From the NCBI GenBank assembly GCA_031271065.1, contig JAISWP010000087.1:1-7474 (forward strand): DNA of 7,474 bases, read 5' to 3'. Under the pieces are notes generated by a model, which searched no databases, had not been told where the DNA came from, and worked only from the letters and a program-made list of their open reading frames with translations. A program made the translations under genes and the position numbers. Source of the DNA: Synergistaceae bacterium (GTDB taxonomy: Bacteria > Synergistota > Synergistia > Synergistales > Synergistaceae). Shown in pieces: positions 1-5,388 of this stretch; within the stretch, counting starts at the first letter, position 1, and each line of letters starts with the position of its first letter.

Positions 1-45
1 CGGAACGCGCGGCTAGTCCGCCGTCCGACGCAGACAGACGAATGA
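1..45 (+). CDS. Possible 3' end of an upstream gene (decarboxylase operon?)
   Basis: Frame 1 is open from the window edge to a TGA at 43-45 and gives only 14 residues (RNARLVRRPTQTDE). It has more G/C in third codon positions than the competing frame 3, which runs open to a TAA at 54-56. The 35-nt gap to the next start equals the gap between the following two genes. In known sodium-pump decarboxylase operons (for example methylmalonyl-CoA decarboxylase) the small delta (OadG-like) or the alpha carboxyltransferase gene precedes the biotin carrier gene, so this could be such a C-terminus. The fragment is too short to recognise, and either frame, or neither, may be right. Confidence 0.25.
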   Translation, partial: RNARLVRRPTQTDE

Positions 46-80
46 TACTGACATAAAACCTAAAGGAGGTTTTTTTTAAA

Positions 81-497
81 ATGGCTCGTATTTATCGAGT
101 ATCTGTGAATGGAAAATCATACGACGTGGCGGTCGAGGAACTGAGCGCGGGAGTTCCAGCCGCCGCCCCAGCGGCCGCGTTCGTTCCCGCCGCCCCAGCC
201 GCCCCGGCACCGGCTCCCGCCCCGGCTCCGGCAGCGCCAGCTGCTGCCCCAGTGCCCGCCCCCAAACCCGCCGCTCCGGATGGAGGCGCCCAGATAACTT
301 CTCCGATGCCAGGCAAAATATGGAAACTTCACGTCCGCGAAGGGGACGCCGTGACGGAGGGACAGCTGGTGCTGGTGCTGGAAGCCATGAAGATGGAAAA
401 CGAGATATTCTCCCCGGCCAGCGGTAAAATCGCGCAGATCAACTGCAAAGAGGGCGACTCCGTAAATACCGGCGACGTCCTTGTCGTCATCGGCTGA
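81..497 (+). CDS. Biotin carrier (gamma) subunit of a Na+-translocating acyl-CoA decarboxylase
   Basis: This 138-residue protein is the mobile biotin arm of a sodium-pump decarboxylase. It accepts CO2 from the substrate at the carboxyltransferase subunit and hands it to the membrane beta subunit. A short N-terminal beta region (residues 1-20) is followed by an Ala/Pro-rich flexible linker (about 25-66, with an AP-repeat core at 42-51) and a biotinyl domain (about 70-138). The biotinylation motif EAMKM puts the biotin on Lys104, and the upstream SPMPG at 74-78 is also typical. The start is supported by AGGAGG at 64-69, although its 11-nt spacing is long. The beta gene follows 35 nt downstream. 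The length and linker fit the MmdC/GcdC type of methylmalonyl- or glutaconyl-CoA decarboxylase. Oxaloacetate decarboxylase usually carries its biotin domain fused to alpha, so it is less likely. The substrate cannot be settled without the alpha subunit. Confidence 0.93.
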   Translation: MARIYRVSVNGKSYDVAVEELSAGVPAAAPAAAFVPAAPAAPAPAPAPAPAAPAAAPVPAPKPAAPDGGAQITSPMPGKIWKLHVREGDAVTEGQLVLVLEAMKMENEIFSPASGKIAQINCKEGDSVNTGDVLVVIG

Positions 498-532
498 CGC
501 CGCTTCAGTCCTTATTTTAAAGAGGTCGCGGC

Positions 533-1702
533 ATGGCTGAATTCAATTTCTTTGAAATATACTGGACCGCCCTGCAGGGTATATGGCTGAACTCCGGACT
601 TCCAGCGCTGGGGATAATGCCCAAAAACGCGGTGATGCTTTTCGTCGCTTTCATCCTTCTTTATCTGGCGATAAAGAAGGGCTTCGAACCGCTTCTTTTG
701 CTGCCGATAGCCTTCGGGTGCCTTCTGGCCAACATCCCCCTGTCCGGGATACTCGAGGAGGCGGGCGCGAACAATATACACGGAGGGTTCCTCTACTGGG
801 TGTCAAAGGGCATCGAACACGAACTCTATCCGATAATCATCTTCATGGGCATAGGCGCCCTGACTGATTTCGGCCCGCTTCTGGCAAACCCGATCACGTT
901 CATGCTCGGCGCGTCGGCACAATTGGGGGTATTCATCGCCGTCCTCGGCGCTATGGCGTGGGGATTTACGATCCAGGAGGCGGCGGGGATCGGCATCATC
1001 GGCGGGGCGGACGGCCCGACCGCCATCTACCTCTGCAGCAAGCTGGCCCCTCATCTTCTGCCGGCAGTCGCCGTGGCGGCCTACAGCTACATGTCGCTGG
1101 TGCCGCTCATACAGCCGCCGGTCATCAAACTCATCACGTCGAAGAAGGACAGGGCTATCAAAATGGACCAGCTCCGCCCCGTGACCAAGCTGGAGCGCGT
1201 ACTTTTCCCGATAGTGTCAACTGTCGTCTGCGGGCTGATACTGCCGGCCTGCGCCCCCCTCGTGGGTATGCTGATGTTCGGCAACCTCCTGAGAGAGGCC
1301 GGCTGCGTGGAACGACTGAGCCAGGCTGCCCAGAACGAGATTCTGAACATGGCGACGATCTTCCTCGGCATATCGGTCGGAGGAACTATGGCCGGAGACA
1401 CGTTCCTGCGGGTGGAAACGATAAAAATCATAGTCCTTGGGGGTATCGCCTTCGCATTCAGCACCGCGGGCGGACTGGCGCTGGGACAGATATTCAAGGT
1501 AATGTCCGGCGGCAGGATCAACCCGACGATAGGGGCGGCGGGAGTATCCGCCGTTCCAATGGCGGCGCGGGTCGTGCAGAAGGTCGTGCAGAAGGAGAAC
1601 CCCAGCAGCTTCCTACTGATGCACGCCATGGGCCCCAACGTGGCTGGAGTCATCGGTACCGCGGTAGCGGCCGGCGCGATGCTGACTCTTCTGACAAAAT
1701 AA
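533..1702 (+). CDS. Na+-translocating decarboxylase beta subunit (OadB/MmdB/GcdB family)
   Basis: This 389-residue integral membrane protein decarboxylates carboxybiotin and couples it to export of Na+ across the cytoplasmic membrane. Many hydrophobic segments are visible, roughly at residues 33-50, 53-70, 98-118, 121-145, 174-195, 223-250, 298-320 and 366-388. The residues known to matter in Klebsiella OadB (Asp203, Asn373, Gly377, Ser382, Arg389) all appear at a constant offset of 43: Asp160 in IGGADGPT, then Asn330, Gly334, Ser339 and Arg346 in the stretch ending GVSAVPMAARV. The ion pathway and catalytic site therefore look intact. The length is that of the shorter MmdB/GcdB type. AGAGG at 521-525 lies 7 nt before the ATG. 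It is co-transcribed with the biotin carrier gene and is the last gene of the operon, with a terminator 28 nt after the stop. Family and role are secure; the acyl-CoA substrate is not. Confidence 0.95.
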   Translation: MAEFNFFEIYWTALQGIWLNSGLPALGIMPKNAVMLFVAFILLYLAIKKGFEPLLLLPIAFGCLLANIPLSGILEEAGANNIHGGFLYWVSKGIEHELYPIIIFMGIGALTDFGPLLANPITFMLGASAQLGVFIAVLGAMAWGFTIQEAAGIGIIGGADGPTAIYLCSKLAPHLLPAVAVAAYSYMSLVPLIQPPVIKLITSKKDRAIKMDQLRPVTKLERVLFPIVSTVVCGLILPACAPLVGMLMFGNLLREAGCVERLSQAAQNEILNMATIFLGISVGGTMAGDTFLRVETIKIIVLGGIAFAFSTAGGLALGQIFKVMSGGRINPTIGAAGVSAVPMAARVVQKVVQKENPSSFLLMHAMGPNVAGVIGTAVAAGAMLTLLTK

Positions 1703-1729
1703 CCTGCGGGATAATCCGAAGCACATCGT

Positions 1730-1757
1730 GACGGGCGAGCGATCGCCCGTCTTTTTT
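1730..1757 (+). terminator. Intrinsic terminator of the decarboxylase operon
   Basis: A perfect 9-bp stem (GACGGGCGA at 1730-1738 with TCGCCCGTC at 1743-1751) closes on the GNRA-type tetraloop GCGA. Six T residues follow immediately, then A and five more T. It lies 28 nt after the beta-subunit stop, so it should isolate the operon from the hydrogenase genes downstream. Confidence 0.93.
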
Positions 1758-1781
1758 ATTTTTATCCCGCGTTCATTCCGG

Positions 1782-1810
1782 TTGCGTCATCGGCCTGGGA
1801 GTGCTATCCT
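1782..1810 (+). promoter_or_regulatory. Predicted sigma70-type promoter for the regulator-hydG operon
   Basis: TTGCGT (1782-1787) and TATCCT (1805-1810) are separated by 17 nt, and TGC directly before the -10 box makes an extended -10 element. It sits just after the upstream terminator and predicts a start near 1817, leaving a leader of about 180 nt. This is sequence match only. Confidence 0.5.
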
Positions 1811-1816
1811 CCAAGC

Positions 1817-1995
1817 GTCATGGGGCGTGAGGCGGCAAGTTCGTCTTCTCTTGGTGACGTAAAAATACAGGTCCTTGACCGGCAGAGATTTTTCTTTTCG
1901 GGCGAGGCGACATGTAATATGAATCATCACATCATCGATGATCAATATGATGCCGCGCTCGCAGGGGCGCGATTTTTATTTGGGAGTGACAGCGC
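1817..1995 (+). promoter_or_regulatory. Structured 5' leader of the TM1266-like regulator/hydG operon
   Basis: No convincing gene lies here; the short open frame at 1820-2014 runs into the regulator in another frame and resembles nothing. The stretch holds several signals: CGTCA (1816-1820) can pair with TGACG (1855-1859); a T-rich tract lies at 1889-1898; a perfect 12-bp palindrome ATCATCGATGAT lies at 1931-1942; and a small GC hairpin (CGCGC 1954-1958 with GCGCG 1967-1971) is followed by ATTTTTATTT. The last looks like a weak intrinsic terminator placed directly before the ribosome binding site GGGAG (1982-1986). GCGAGGCG at 1902-1909 can pair with 1954-1962 (one bulge) and would break that hairpin, so an attenuator is possible. 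I recognise no known riboswitch class. Confidence 0.4.
1931..1942. repeat. 12-bp perfect palindrome, candidate operator
   Basis: ATCATCGATGAT equals its own reverse complement. It lies 54 nt before the regulator start and about 114 nt after the predicted transcription start. It is flanked by more CAT/ATG triplets: CATCAT at 1930-1935 can also pair with ATGATG at 1947-1952, giving an alternative fold. It could bind a dimeric repressor or act as RNA structure; nothing here decides which. Confidence 0.35.
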
Positions 1996-2250
1996 ATGGG
2001 AGAAAACAGGATAGCGTTCATAGGCGCCATAATCGAGGAGCCGGAGCGAGTTCAGCAGGAGTTCAACGCGGTAGTGTCATCCTACAAATCGATCGTCAGG
2101 AGCAGGTCAGGAACGCCGTTCCCGGAGGGAATAGCGGTCATATCTATCGTGACGATGGGCGATATCGACGCCATCAACGCCTTCACGGGACGTCTCGGCC
2201 AGATCCCTAACGTACAGGTGAAAAGCGCGATATCGAAGAAAACGTTCTAA
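1996..2250 (+). CDS. TM1266-like iron-only hydrogenase system regulator
   Basis: This small 84-residue protein resembles the TM1266-type putative regulators that sit beside [FeFe]-hydrogenase and hydEFG maturation genes. The family has an ACT/NikR-like ferredoxin fold. The pattern fits: a strand at about 5-11 (RIAFIGA), a helix at 15-30, a hairpin strand at 46-53 (IAVISIV) after the turn TPFPEG, a second helix at 56-67 and a last strand at 72-79 (NVQVKSAI). No DNA-binding helix-turn-helix is visible, so it may sense a ligand or bind a partner and need not be a classical repressor. GGGAG at 1982-1986 lies 9 nt before the ATG. The hydG start follows 14 nt after its stop, which implies co-transcription. 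Identification rests on length, fold-like pattern and the hydG neighbour; the function is only inferred in the family. Confidence 0.8.
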   Translation: MGENRIAFIGAIIEEPERVQQEFNAVVSSYKSIVRSRSGTPFPEGIAVISIVTMGDIDAINAFTGRLGQIPNVQVKSAISKKTF

Positions 2251-2264
2251 AGGAGGCTGTGTAA

Positions 2265-3638
2265 ATGGACATGAGGATCGACGCCGCCCGCGTCGAGAGC
2301 ATACTCGAACTCGCGCGGGGAACGGACGGCAAACGGCTGGACAGCATACTGGACAGGGCCGAAGCCCTTAAAGGGCTTTCCCCGGAGGACACGGCGGCAT
2401 TGCTCGCGACCGATTCGCCCCGGCATATAGAGCGGATGTTCCGCATCGCCGGGCGCATAAAGGAGGCTATATACGGAGAACGGGTGGTGATGTTCGCCCC
2501 CCTGTATGTGAGCGATCACTGTGTCAACAAATGCGAATACTGCGGATACAGCTGCGGCAATAAATTCACCAGAAGACGCCTCACTATGGAGGAGATAAGG
2601 GCCGAAGCGGAGATACTGGAGAGGATGGGACACAAGCGTCTTGCCCTGGAAGCCGGAGAGGACCCGGTGAACTGTCCCATCGAATATATCCTGGAGGCGA
2701 TAGGCGCGATATACGGCATGAAGGTAGGTTCCGGAGAGATAAGGCGCGTCAACGTCAATATCGCCGCGACTACTGAGGAGAACTACAGGAAACTCCACGA
2801 GACCGGCATCGGCACGTATATCCTGTTTCAGGAGACGTATCACGAGCCGACCTATACGAGGCTGCACCAATCGGGGCCGAAGAAGGACTTCAATTATCAC
2901 CTGACCGCCTTCGACAGGGCCATGAGGTCCGGCATAGACGACGTGGGCGGCGGAGTCCTTTTCGGGCTCTACGACTGGCGGTTCGAGGTGCTGGCGCTGA
3001 TGCTTCACAATCGTCACCTCGACGAGACGTTCGGCGCGGGTTTTCACACCATATCCATGCCTCGCCTCTGCCAGGCTCAGGGGATGGACATGTCATCGTA
3101 CCGGGTGCTCTCGGACGGCGACTTCAAACGGGTGGTATCCGCCGTCAGGATAGCCGTGCCCTACACCGGGATGATAATCTCCACCAGGGAATCGCCGGCG
3201 ATGAGAAAGGAACTGATAAAGCTCGGCGTCTCTCAGATCAGCGGCGGGTCCAGCGTGGAGGTCGGAGGCTATGCCAGCCGGGAAAACGGCGGGGAGCAGT
3301 TCGAAGTGGCATACAGCAGGCCCGCCTTAGACGTGATACGCTGGCTGATGGACGAGGATCTGGTGCCGAGTTTCTGCACCGCCTGCTACCGCAGGGGGCG
3401 CACGGGAGACAGGTTCATGTCCCTGGCTAAATCCGGCAATATCAAAAACGTATGCCTGCCGAACGCCCTCATGACCCTCTGCGAGTACATGATGGACTAC
3501 GGGGACGATTCGTTCAGGACCCAGGCGGACGCCCTGATACACAAAAACCTGGCTAAGATCGAAAACGCCGTGATGCGCGAACTGACGAGGGAAAACATCG
3601 AGAAAATCAAACGCGGCGGACGGGACCTCTTCGTGTAA
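2265..3638 (+). CDS. hydG: [FeFe]-hydrogenase H-cluster radical SAM maturase HydG
   Basis: HydG cleaves tyrosine with S-adenosylmethionine to p-cresol, CO and CN-, and delivers an Fe(CO)(CN) unit for the H-cluster of [FeFe]-hydrogenase in the cytoplasm. Both clusters are intact in this 457-residue protein. The radical SAM site is CxxxCxxC with Cys86, Cys90 and Cys93 (HCVNKCEYCGY). The C-terminal auxiliary cluster shows the HydG-specific CX2CX22C at Cys371, Cys374 and Cys397, inside SFCTACYRRGRTG. That motif separates HydG from ThiH, the related tyrosine lyase of thiamine synthesis. The length is close to the usual 470 or so. The start follows a strong AGGAGG (2251-2256, 8-nt spacing) just after the regulator stop, so the two are one operon. 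hydE, hydF and the hydrogenase are not in this window. No T-run terminator follows; instead there is an inverted-repeat cluster. Confidence 0.97.
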   Translation: MDMRIDAARVESILELARGTDGKRLDSILDRAEALKGLSPEDTAALLATDSPRHIERMFRIAGRIKEAIYGERVVMFAPLYVSDHCVNKCEYCGYSCGNKFTRRRLTMEEIRAEAEILERMGHKRLALEAGEDPVNCPIEYILEAIGAIYGMKVGSGEIRRVNVNIAATTEENYRKLHETGIGTYILFQETYHEPTYTRLHQSGPKKDFNYHLTAFDRAMRSGIDDVGGGVLFGLYDWRFEVLALMLHNRHLDETFGAGFHTISMPRLCQAQGMDMSSYRVLSDGDFKRVVSAVRIAVPYTGMIISTRESPAMRKELIKLGVSQISGGSSVEVGGYASRENGGEQFEVAYSRPALDVIRWLMDEDLVPSFCTACYRRGRTGDRFMSLAKSGNIKNVCLPNALMTLCEYMMDYGDDSFRTQADALIHKNLAKIENAVMRELTRENIEKIKRGGRDLFV

Positions 3639-3670
3639 AACGGTCCTTCCGATTCTTCCCGAATCAAACC

Positions 3671-3682
3671 CGCCGCGCGGCG
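3671..3682. repeat. GC-only 12-bp palindrome next to the long inverted repeat
   Basis: CGCCGCGCGGCG is a perfect palindrome made only of G and C, 4 bases before the 18-bp inverted repeat. A third small inverted repeat, GATTC (3651-3655) with GAATC (3661-3665), lies just upstream. Together they fill most of the 94-nt gap between hydG and the SUI1 gene. Confidence 0.6.
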
Positions 3683-3686
3683 TCCG

Positions 3687-3732
3687 TTCCGGTTTCAAGC
3701 CGGACAAAGGGATCTCCGGCTTGAAACCGGAA
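3687..3732. repeat. 18-bp perfect inverted repeat between convergent hydG and SUI1 genes
   Basis: TTCCGGTTTCAAGCCGGA (3687-3704) is exactly reverse-complementary to 3715-3732, with a 10-nt loop (3705-3714). The right arm ends one base before the SUI1 gene stop on the opposite strand. In RNA it would be a very stable hairpin from either direction. Neither side has a T-run (AATCAGTTTCCC on +, ACGGACGCC on -), so it is not a textbook intrinsic terminator. It may be a terminator or RNA 3'-end stabiliser shared by both genes, or a copy of a dispersed palindromic repeat. Confidence 0.8.
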
Positions 3733-4158
3733 TCAGTTTCCCATCACGATGTTCTTGGCCCCGCGTTTGGCGAGCCAGGCCGCGGATTTTTCTCTCATGT
3801 CCCCCTGGAGGACGATACATCGGTCCTCGACGCGGGAACCGCAGCCAAGGCCATGACGCATCGACCTCGCAAGTTCCTCCGCCGCCTTGCCGCCGGGAGC
3901 GGGACGGAACTCGACGACGGTCACGGTACGTCCGCCCCTGCCGGAGGTCTCGCGGCGCACGATGACTTTGGAGGATAAAGCGGGCGTCCATTCGGGACCG
4001 GCGCCGGAAGGGGCACCAGGTTCTTTTTTCCGCTCCGGAGCTTCTGTATCAGGCGCTGTGTCCGCGCCTAGTATGCGGCCTATAGGTTCTTTAAAATTTT
4101 CCTTCCCCATCGATATATCGCCGTATTCACCGACACGGCGCTTCTTCCCGCGGGCCAT
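3733..4158 (-). CDS. yciH: SUI1/YciH-family translation initiation factor-like protein
   Basis: This is a bacterial homologue of eukaryotic eIF1 (SUI1). Escherichia coli YciH is thought to influence start-site fidelity or act as a translation inhibitor under stress, but the role in bacteria is poorly defined. The SUI1 domain occupies about residues 60-141: GRGGRTVTVVEF at 73-84, LGCGSRVED at 104-112 and LQGDMRE at 117-123, close to the family pattern. The first 60 or so residues are a charged, Pro/Ala-rich and probably disordered extension starting ARGKKRRVGEYGD, so the protein (141 residues) is longer than E. coli YciH (about 108). The ATG at 4158 is chosen because AAAGGAG (4173-4167) sits 8 nt before it. 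A TTG 18 nt further upstream would overlap that site. It is transcribed alone, diverging from ddl and converging on hydG. Confidence 0.88.
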   Translation of the reverse strand: MARGKKRRVGEYGDISMGKENFKEPIGRILGADTAPDTEAPERKKEPGAPSGAGPEWTPALSSKVIVRRETSGRGGRTVTVVEFRPAPGGKAAEELARSMRHGLGCGSRVEDRCIVLQGDMREKSAAWLAKRGAKNIVMGN

Positions 4159-4196
4159 CGCGTCCACTCCTTTCAATACTCCGTCTGCGGCATCAT

Positions 4197-4205
4197 TTTA
4201 TATCA
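4197..4205 (-). promoter_or_regulatory. Predicted extended -10 promoter for the SUI1 gene
   Basis: Read on the minus strand, TGATATAAA (4205-4197) is an extended -10 element (TGN plus TATAAA). It predicts a start near 4190 and a leader of about 30 nt before the ATG. No good -35 box is visible at the right spacing (CGGTGC at 17 nt). Confidence 0.4.
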
Positions 4206-4236
4206 AATCAAACGCCCTCGCACCGGATCAGTTTTT

Positions 4237-4266
4237 TTAAAAACACCGGCGCTCAGGTGATATGAT
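4237..4266 (+). promoter_or_regulatory. Predicted promoter for ddl
   Basis: TATGAT (4261-4266) is preceded by TGA, making an extended -10 element. TTAAAA (4237-4242) can serve as a weak -35 box with an 18-nt spacer. The predicted leader before the ddl ATG is about 60 nt. The promoter is back to back with that of the SUI1 gene inside a 176-nt divergent gap. Confidence 0.45.
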
Positions 4267-4334
4267 ATGGGCATTGAACACGCGGCATGGCATGATCGCG
4301 GATTCAGGTACAACAGCGGAGAGGTGGGCCGGAA

Positions 4335-5261
4335 ATGAAAATTGCGGTGCTTTGCGGTGGTGTTTCCTCCGAGAGGGAAGTCTCCCTGAACTCGGGAGCG
4401 GCTGTGGCGTCCGGGCTCGCGGAGGCCGGTTTCGACGCGGCTCTGGAGGACGTAAACTCCGTCTCGGAGACGATCAGGAAGTGGCGTTCTCTCGGCGCCG
4501 ACGGCGCCTTTATAGCGCTCCACGGGGGCTGGGGAGAGGACGGGAGGCTCCAGTCGGCGCTCGAAGCCGCCGGGATACCTTATACGGGTTCCGGCGCAAA
4601 GGCATGTATGATATGTATGGATAAGGAAGCTAGCCGGGACGCGGCGTCCCGGGCCGGCATCCCGGTCCCCCCCGGGATTGCCGTCAGGCCGGGCGAAAAA
4701 ACGGATTTCGGGAAACTCACGGCCGAGTGGGAAAAGATCGTGGTAAAACCCGCCAATAACGGCAGCACCGTGGGAGTCGCGATCACATCCGACACAAAGG
4801 AGGCGTCCGAAGCGCTGAACTCGGTCTGGGACATAGACACGAAGGCGATCGTCGAGAAATTCATCGCGGGCAGAGAACTGACGGCCGCCGTATTCGGCAC
4901 GGGGCACGGCTCGTTCTCGCTGCCAGTAATCGAGATACGGCCCCGCTCCGGATTTTACGACTACAAATCCAAATACACGAAGGGCGAGACGGAATATCTC
5001 TCTCCGGCGCCCCTGGATGAAAAAATCACCCGCGCCGTCATGGACTATGCGTGCAGGGCGCATAAGCTGTTCGGATGCCGCGCTTACAGCAGGGCCGACT
5101 TCAGGCTGTCGGACGACGGAACGCCTTATTTTCTCGAGGTGAACACGGCGCCGGGGATGACCTCCACCAGTCTCGTCCCCAAGGCGGCTCTGGCCCACGG
5201 CTGGAGTTTCCCGGAGCTGCTCGCCCGGATAGCGGAAAACTCCTTCGGCCCGTCCGAATGA
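4335..5261 (+). CDS. ddl: D-alanine--D-alanine ligase
   Basis: Ddl joins two D-alanines with ATP in the cytoplasm, supplying the dipeptide end of the peptidoglycan precursor. The 308-residue length is that of DdlB. The ATP-grasp fold is complete: an N-terminal domain with GGVSSEREVSLNSG (8-21), the central ATP domain with VVKPANNGSTVG (136-147), and the C-terminal site YFLEVNTAPGMTSTSLVP (265-282). By alignment to E. coli DdlB the catalytic triad is Glu13, Ser144 and Tyr214 (FYDYKSKY), and the metal ligands are Asp255, Glu268 and Asn270. The tyrosine at 214 is typical of ligases making D-Ala-D-Ala rather than D-Ala-D-lactate. GAGG at 4321-4324 gives a 10-nt spacing to the ATG, and the N-terminus matches the family exactly. 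No cell-division or mur genes are adjacent, unlike the ddl of the E. coli dcw cluster. No strong terminator follows it, so some read-through into the ferredoxin gene is possible. Confidence 0.97.
   Translation: MKIAVLCGGVSSEREVSLNSGAAVASGLAEAGFDAALEDVNSVSETIRKWRSLGADGAFIALHGGWGEDGRLQSALEAAGIPYTGSGAKACMICMDKEASRDAASRAGIPVPPGIAVRPGEKTDFGKLTAEWEKIVVKPANNGSTVGVAITSDTKEASEALNSVWDIDTKAIVEKFIAGRELTAAVFGTGHGSFSLPVIEIRPRSGFYDYKSKYTKGETEYLSPAPLDEKITRAVMDYACRAHKLFGCRAYSRADFRLSDDGTPYFLEVNTAPGMTSTSLVPKAALAHGWSFPELLARIAENSFGPSE
4634..4678 (+). repeat. Two back-to-back GC hairpins inside ddl
   Basis: CCGGGACGC (4634-4642) and GCGTCCCGG (4644-4652) form a near-perfect palindrome around a single base. ATCCCGG (4659-4665) pairs with CCGGGAT (4672-4678) across a 6-nt C-rich loop. 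They encode roughly residues 100-115 of Ddl, just after the MDK motif. They may simply reflect GC-rich coding, or could affect translation or mRNA structure. Confidence 0.4.
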
Positions 5262-5300
5262 GGGCTTTTATGTGAAATTCCGGCAGTGCGATTGCTGCGC

Positions 5301-5328
5301 TTGTTTCGGGACGGTTCTATGCTAAAAT
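5301..5328 (+). promoter_or_regulatory. Predicted promoter for the ferredoxin gene
   Basis: TTGTTT (5301-5306) and TAAAAT (5323-5328) are 16 nt apart, with TGC before the -10 box (extended -10). The predicted start is near 5335. The leader then contains two self-complementary CCCGGG boxes (5339-5344 and 5354-5359) that can pair with each other across a 9-nt loop, upstream of the ribosome binding site. Confidence 0.5.
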
Positions 5329-5388
5329 ACTCCTGTCGCCCGGGTTGGGATTGCCCGGGGATGAGACGACTCAAGGGGAGGGTTTTAA

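Noticed and set aside
138..280. GC-rich Ala/Pro-coding repeats as a possible mobile or CRISPR-like repeat
   Set aside because: They are the flexible linker of the biotin carrier protein, a normal family feature; no regular spacer-repeat pattern exists.
958..1731. Plus-strand open frame of 257 residues inside the beta subunit gene
   Set aside because: Out of frame with a clearly functional membrane protein; Arg/Gly/His-rich with no motif.
1820..2014. Small 64-residue open frame in the hydG leader
   Set aside because: No ribosome binding site, and it runs past the start of the regulator in another frame; no similarity to a known peptide was recognised.
2247..3047. Long minus-strand open frame (266 residues) opposite hydG
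   Set aside because: It lies entirely against a gene with all HydG motifs and resembles no protein family; it comes from high-GC third positions in the real frame.
4159..4176. Upstream TTG start for the SUI1 gene
   Set aside because: It would place the AAAGGAG ribosome binding site inside the coding region; the ATG at 4158 has that site at 8-nt spacing.
4203..5198. Minus-strand open frame of 331 residues opposite ddl
   Set aside because: Arg/Gly-rich translation without motifs, opposite a complete Ddl; it also covers the divergent promoter region.
5281..5302. GCAG/CTGC hairpin after ddl as a terminator
   Set aside because: Only 4 bp and no T-run; not enough to call a terminator.
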